NCBI RefSeq assembly: GCF_000744225.1
Contig: NZ_JQLN01000004.1
Coordinates: 496,001-560,000 of the forward strand
DNA: 64,000 nt
Direction of reading: 5' to 3'
Source: Kitasatospora mediocidica KCTC 9733
GTDB taxonomy: Bacteria; Actinomycetota; Actinomycetes; Streptomycetales; Streptomycetaceae
The position numbers and the translations under genes are program-made. Shown here piece after piece: positions 60,259-64,000 of this stretch. The notes beneath the pieces are model-generated. The model was not told the origin of the DNA and searched no databases. It worked only from the letters and a program-made list of their open reading frames with translations. Positions within the stretch are counted from its first letter, which is position 1. Every line of letters begins with the position of its first letter.

Positions 60259-61413
60259 ATGGCCACCAAGGCTTTGGCCCACGGCATGGGCACCTTCTTC
60301 AAGGAGTGCGAGCACCCTCAGGCGAGGTGGTCCAAGTGCCCGCACGAGTACAAGATTCGGTACCGCGACGCCACCGGAAAGCAGGTCGAGGAGTCCGGCT
60401 ACGCCACCCAGGACAAGGCCATCACCCGGTTGTCCGAGATCTACAAAGCCAAGAAGGACACCCCGCGAAAGCAGAGCAAGGCCGAGCGCATCCAGAAGTA
60501 CGGGGTGATGCAGTTCGGCGAGTACGTCGCCGAGTGGAAGGCCGGCCAGCGGCATCTCGGTGAGTCATCGGTGCGGGCTCTCGACTCCCTGTTGGAGCAC
60601 CACCTCTTCCCGGCGCTCCGCAGTCGTCGGATGGGCACGTTCGACCACAAGGTCGTGGACGGCTTCCTCCAGACCATGGAGCGCAACGGCGTCGGGCTGG
60701 CAACGCAGTCCAACGCCTACGACAAGCTCAAGTCGATCCTGCTCGATGCCCATCGACTCGGCATCTACGACGAGAGCCCGCTCGAGGGTGTGAGGCCCCC
60801 GCAGTACGACCCGACGCGTGCCGTCATTCCCTCGCCGACGCAACTCCGGGACATACGCACCGCCGGCGACGACATGTTCCTCCTGATCACCGACCTCATG
60901 AGCGGCTGCGGGCTGCGCAATGGGGAGGCGGCGGCAGTCAACCTCAGGAACATCGTGGCCGACGATATCTACCGGATCACGGAGCAGGTGAATCAGACCA
61001 CCAAGACCTATGGGCGGTTGAAGCACCGTAAGGTCACCGAGTACCGCGATGTCCCACTTCCGGCGCGGGTCAAAGAGACCATCGACTGGTACGCGGACAA
61101 GTACGGCACGGTCGATGGCTACCTTCTCCGGCATCCTCACGACCTCAGCAAAGCGTTTCCCTGCTACTACCTCGACAACCAGTGGCTGAGGATCAAGAAG
61201 TCGGGTGTGGTGGAGATCCCCGAGGGGATGGTCGTCTACAGCTTCCGGCACTTCTTCGCATCGAACTGCCTGACCAATGGCATTCCGATCACTGATGTCG
61301 CCGAGTGGATGGGACATAGGAGTCTCGACATCACATTCAAGATCTACCGGCATCTCATGCCGGGGTCGATCAGCAAGGCCGCCAAGATCCTCGATCTCGG
61401 CCTGGCCGCTTAG
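60259..61413 (+). CDS. Tyrosine-type site-specific integrase
   Basis: A 384-residue recombinase starting at ATG 60259 (GGGGAG 9 nt upstream; an in-frame start at 60235 is possible). The N-terminal AP2-like arm-binding segment (HEYKIRYRDATGKQVEESGYATQDKAITRLSEI) is followed by a core-binding SAM-like domain and the catalytic domain. That domain has the first Arg in SGCGLRNGEAAAV, the box II segment VYSFRHFFASN, WMGHRSLDITFKIYRHL with the nucleophile Tyr, and a C-terminal helix. The His of HxxR is Tyr here. The AP2-plus-phage-integrase architecture is typical of actinobacterial integrative elements. Codon use is less GC-biased than in its neighbours, consistent with transfer. Confidence 0.9.
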   Translation: MATKALAHGMGTFFKECEHPQARWSKCPHEYKIRYRDATGKQVEESGYATQDKAITRLSEIYKAKKDTPRKQSKAERIQKYGVMQFGEYVAEWKAGQRHLGESSVRALDSLLEHHLFPALRSRRMGTFDHKVVDGFLQTMERNGVGLATQSNAYDKLKSILLDAHRLGIYDESPLEGVRPPQYDPTRAVIPSPTQLRDIRTAGDDMFLLITDLMSGCGLRNGEAAAVNLRNIVADDIYRITEQVNQTTKTYGRLKHRKVTEYRDVPLPARVKETIDWYADKYGTVDGYLLRHPHDLSKAFPCYYLDNQWLRIKKSGVVEIPEGMVVYSFRHFFASNCLTNGIPITDVAEWMGHRSLDITFKIYRHLMPGSISKAAKILDLGLAA

Positions 61414-61422
61414 GAGCAAGGA

Positions 61423-61458
61423 GCGGCCCCGGCTCCGATCGAGCAGAGCCGGGGCTGC
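61423..61458. terminator. Terminator between integrase and excisionase genes
   Basis: A 13-bp stem with one G-T pair: arms 61423-61435 and 61446-61458, 10-nt loop. It lies 10 nt after the integrase stop and 28 nt before the end of the convergent excisionase-like gene. Confidence 0.75.
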
Positions 61459-61485
61459 AAGTACTCGCTACTCAGTACCTGCCGA

Positions 61486-61677
61486 TCACCATCCAGAGAC
61501 CTTCTGCTGCTTGAGCCATGACTGAACCTCAGAAACCCGAAACTGGATCTTCGCATTACGCCCCCGCCCGAACTTGTAAGGGATGAGGCCCAACCGCGGG
61601 GCCTCCCTGTACACCCACGGCACCGACATGTTCAAGTACTCTGCGGTCTGCTTGACATCCATGAACTGAGCCGACAC
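61486..61677 (-). CDS. Excisionase-like helix-turn-helix protein
   Basis: A 63-residue protein. GTG 61677 is chosen because GGAG lies 5 nt upstream; GTG 61683 and ATG 61662 are alternatives. It is a MerR/AlpA-type winged helix: FMDVKQTAEYLNMSVPWVYRE, LGLIPYKFGRGRNAKIQFRVSEVQSWLKQQ. Such proteins act as recombination directionality factors for tyrosine integrases or as repressors of element genes. Its orientation, convergent with the integrase, is unusual; xis and int are more often adjacent on one strand. Confidence 0.8.
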   Translation of the reverse strand: MSAQFMDVKQTAEYLNMSVPWVYREAPRLGLIPYKFGRGRNAKIQFRVSEVQSWLKQQKVSGW

Positions 61678-61985
61678 GAGCACTCCATAGGTAATGGCAC
61701 GATCGAACGCCAGAGCGGAGCGCTCAGGCAGCTATCACCTTCCGCGCGAACGCTGATTTGGAATGACCGGCACTTACTGATAAGCGGTGTAAGTGGTGCG
61801 TGCTTGGAGGTCACTCGCCCAGGCAGGGAGGCGGGGCGTGTGCCGCCTGGCGATCCCGCGTAGCGATACAGGGCTCCAACAGTGGGGATGCGGCACCGAA
61901 TGATTGGCGACAGGCGCGCCGCCTGTACATCGCGGACGTCGAGCTCCGTCCGCGAGGCTGCGTTCAACTGGAGGTGGTGAACGAC
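61678..61985. promoter_or_regulatory. Regulatory region upstream of the excisionase-like gene
   Basis: 308 nt without a supportable gene. It contains an inverted repeat, CACTTAC (61771-61777) and GTAAGTG (61789-61795), separated by 11 nt. This could be an operator for the excisionase-like gene or part of an attachment site. The remainder shows no clear signal. Confidence 0.4.
61771..61795. repeat. Inverted repeat CACTTAC-N11-GTAAGTG
   Basis: Perfect 7-bp arms, 94 nt upstream of the excisionase-like start. The 18-nt spacing between arm starts suits a small dimeric DNA-binding protein. Confidence 0.5.
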
Positions 61986-64000
61986 CTACCTATAGCCGCG
62001 GACGTCGCGGATCTCGCCTGCTTGGTAGCTCTCCAGTTGCTCGTCGAGCCTTTGTTGCGCTTCTGTCGCGAACCGGCGGACGGCGCTGGTCTTGTCGGTG
62101 TGCAGCGGTGCGAGAGCGGCCTGACGGGCCTGTGTCGCAGCCGGGAGTCCTGGGTGGAGATCCGTGTACAGGAGGCCGTGTAGGAGGTTCTCCCGGGTGG
62201 CGGCGGTAACGCCCGCAGACAGGACAGCAGAAACGATTAGTGCCCAGCTGGGATCCTGCCAGGCAGATTGGATCGCGACAGCGGCTCGGACGCGATCATC
62301 CGGAGCACCGGCGGCCCACCGTTCGAGCAGGTTCCTCCAGTAGCCGGTGCCTTCTCCCAACAGGGTCAGAGTCTGCGCCACTGCAGCCTCCTGGTGTTCG
62401 GTCAGTACCGACACCTGGGCGGTTCGAAGCTGCTCGACGGCCTCATGGAAGGCAACGGCCAGGTTCTCCCGCGCCCCGTGGTCGAGGTCTCTGAGACGGT
62501 CCTCCCAGGCAATTGGCACGGAGTGGTCGCCTCCGCTGGTCAGAAGCCGCTCAGCAAGGATCGTGGCGAATGCGGACGGCGCCGAAACAGCGATCTCGAC
62601 GGCCGCCGAGGCCACGCTGCTGTCGGAGTGGATCGAGGCTCTGCTGGTCAGACTGTGGTCATCAAGTCGGCGGCGCAGCAGGTTCGCTAGGTGATCCAGG
62701 AGAGCGTCGTCGAGAGCGAGGCCAGCCGCTCGGGCGTCGGCAAGGAGCATGCCGACGCCTTCCAACACGTTCGGCAGGGCGTCTGCGGGTCCGCAGGTGC
62801 CGAGTTTGGCAAGGATCTGCAGCCGATCCTGAGCGGGCTGTCCGCAAGTAATGAGGTGCCGGGCGAATGCCGCGATCAGCTGGGCGTGTCCGGTGCCGTT
62901 GGGGGCCGGATTCGTAGTGAGGCAGGCGACGATGTTCGCGAACAGCTCGGGCTCGTGGTCGGGATGTTGGTCGCCGATCCACAGGGCGAGAGTCGCTAGG
63001 CGCGGATCGGCGAGGCGGGCGTCGATCCAGGTCCAGACTGCCGTTTCGTGGGCCTTCGCGAGTCCGGTCAGCAGGCTGATCTCGCCAGCGAGGGGGCCTT
63101 GGGCCAGGCGCTCGAGCACGGCGTCCGGGCTCGGGGCCGCGGCGCCTGCGGCGACGGCGAAGCCGGGGAGGGCGGAGGCTGCGTAGCCGCGCGCTGACTG
63201 GTCGATCTGCTCCAGCAGGGCGATGACCTCCTCCGTGCTGATCTGTTCGGCGAGATCCTCCGCGGCCTGTCTCTGTGCCTCGATTCCCTCGCGCCAGGGT
63301 GCTGAAGTGTCCACGGGTTGCACGATCAGGAGCCTGGCGAGGGCCGGATCGGCCATGGCGGCGGCGGCCACAGGGTCGCCGAGTGCGGCCGCAGCAGTCA
63401 GAGTTCGTGGTTCTTCGAACCGCAGGCTCGCCTGCGCCGCCCTTCGCCGGGCGGCCAGGGGCAAGCTGCCCCAGCGGTCGGCGGTCGCCTGCGCGGCGTG
63501 TTCGGCTGCGGTGTCCAGGGCCGCGATGGCGTGTGCCGGCATCGGCTGACCGGAGCCGAGGACGGGGCGGGCACCTTCTCCTCGCAGTTGGGATGGCAGT
63601 TCCATGAGGTCGTACAGGAGGTGGCGGTTGCCGGGGGTCCGGATGGACGGCTCATCTAGAAGCGGTGCCAGGAGGTCGACCGCGTCGGTGAGCAACGTGG
63701 TTGTGTCAGGCTGGTCGGGCAGAATGTGAGCGTGCAGGATGGCGACGTTCGCTGCGTGCGGGCTTCCGAGGTGGGTGGACTCGACCGTTACCTGGAGCAG
63801 TGGCTGCAGGGCTGCGAGGAGGACGCGGGCACGGCTCTGTGGCTCGCGAACCGTGGCCTCGGCCGGGCCGAGGCCTGGCGGTGGCTGAGCAGTTCGGTCG
63901 CGGTGCCATTGGGCAATTGAGCGTAGAACCTCACGGCGGCGCTGCAGCAGGGCGGCGAAGCTGCCGGGAAGGGTGTGGGCGGGGGCCGAGCACCAGCGGC
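61986..64000 (-). CDS. Large alpha-helical protein of unknown function, N-terminus outside window
   Basis: At least 670 residues; the frame is open to the right edge, so the start lies beyond 64000. TTG at 63695 is a possible but unsupported internal start. The sequence is almost all helical, rich in Ala and Leu, with short acidic-basic helices and no transmembrane segment (DPVAAAAMADPALARLLIV, RLQILAKLGTCGPADALPNVLEG, WQDPSWALIVSAVLSAGV). This looks like HEAT/ARM-type solenoid repeats. No catalytic motif is seen. Codon use is less extreme than in the core chromosome, so it may belong to the integrated element. Function unknown. Confidence 0.7.
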   Translation of the reverse strand, partial: RWCSAPAHTLPGSFAALLQRRREVLRSIAQWHRDRTAQPPPGLGPAEATVREPQSRARVLLAALQPLLQVTVESTHLGSPHAANVAILHAHILPDQPDTTTLLTDAVDLLAPLLDEPSIRTPGNRHLLYDLMELPSQLRGEGARPVLGSGQPMPAHAIAALDTAAEHAAQATADRWGSLPLAARRRAAQASLRFEEPRTLTAAAALGDPVAAAAMADPALARLLIVQPVDTSAPWREGIEAQRQAAEDLAEQISTEEVIALLEQIDQSARGYAASALPGFAVAAGAAAPSPDAVLERLAQGPLAGEISLLTGLAKAHETAVWTWIDARLADPRLATLALWIGDQHPDHEPELFANIVACLTTNPAPNGTGHAQLIAAFARHLITCGQPAQDRLQILAKLGTCGPADALPNVLEGVGMLLADARAAGLALDDALLDHLANLLRRRLDDHSLTSRASIHSDSSVASAAVEIAVSAPSAFATILAERLLTSGGDHSVPIAWEDRLRDLDHGARENLAVAFHEAVEQLRTAQVSVLTEHQEAAVAQTLTLLGEGTGYWRNLLERWAAGAPDDRVRAAVAIQSAWQDPSWALIVSAVLSAGVTAATRENLLHGLLYTDLHPGLPAATQARQAALAPLHTDKTSAVRRFATEAQQRLDEQLESYQAGEIRDVRGYR

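Overview
The window is high-GC actinobacterial DNA (third codon positions almost all G or C, GGAG-type ribosome binding sites, frequent GTG starts, stop/start overlaps of 4 nt). Family content (SARP regulator, lgt, LCP proteins, flotillin/SPFH pair, integrative-element tyrosine recombinase) points to Streptomyces or the closely related Kitasatospora. The species cannot be fixed from this sequence alone.

Layout. Positions 1-10300 are ordinary chromosome: the edge of an SPFH protein with a small partner, a VOC protein, a hypothetical protein, a 2-hydroxyacid dehydrogenase, an unusual SDR protein, a Nudix hydrolase, a TetR regulator, two convergent LCP (LytR-CpsA-Psr) proteins and lgt. Positions 10300-38700 hold a salicylate-capped nonribosomal peptide cluster. 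Salicylate synthase and salicylate-AMP ligase are transcribed leftwards. A six-gene, fully overlapping operon is transcribed rightwards: two NRPSs, a saccharopine-dehydrogenase-like protein, a thiazolinyl imine reductase, a type II thioesterase and a methyltransferase. After two small secreted proteins come a halogenase-like flavoprotein and a cobalamin-type radical SAM protein. The NRPS order is ArCP-Cy-A(degenerate MT)-PCP-Cy-A-PCP-Cy-A-PCP // docking-Cy-A(MT)-PCP-TE, and all four A domains read as cysteine. The predicted scaffold is salicylate followed by four consecutive thiazoline/thiazolidine rings. This is the pyochelin/watasemycin logic with two extra cysteine modules.

Positions 39500-54340 hold a second, separately regulated cluster. 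It comprises a 1,178-residue XRE-SARP-NB-ARC-TPR regulator preceded by a DasR-like operator, a LuxR-type regulator and a flavin-binding protein. These are followed by a tight operon of an AurF-like di-iron N-oxygenase, an aminoacyl-tRNA-synthetase-like amino acid:carrier protein ligase, an AcpS-type PPTase, an ACP, a methyltransferase, a KAS III, a second ACP and a degenerate ketosynthase. That operon ends at a perfect 52-nt palindrome. A stand-alone condensation protein, a polysaccharide-deacetylase-family protein with an extra N-terminal domain, and an MFS exporter follow. I do not recognise a known product; a carrier-bound small amino acid that is N-oxygenated and then condensed is the best reading.

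Positions 54700-58360 hold a compact three-gene unit: a 30-codon peptide gene with a strong ribosome site, a PqqD-like/HExxH membrane metalloprotease fusion, and a TPR protein with a degenerate STAND-like N-terminus. It looks like an undescribed peptide-maturation or peptide-signalling system. Positions 58616-59580 encode a FhuF-like ferric-siderophore reductase with a small membrane protein. From 60000 to 61700 an integrase and an excisionase-like protein lie beside a broken pirin gene, marking an integrative element. A large unknown protein runs off the right edge.
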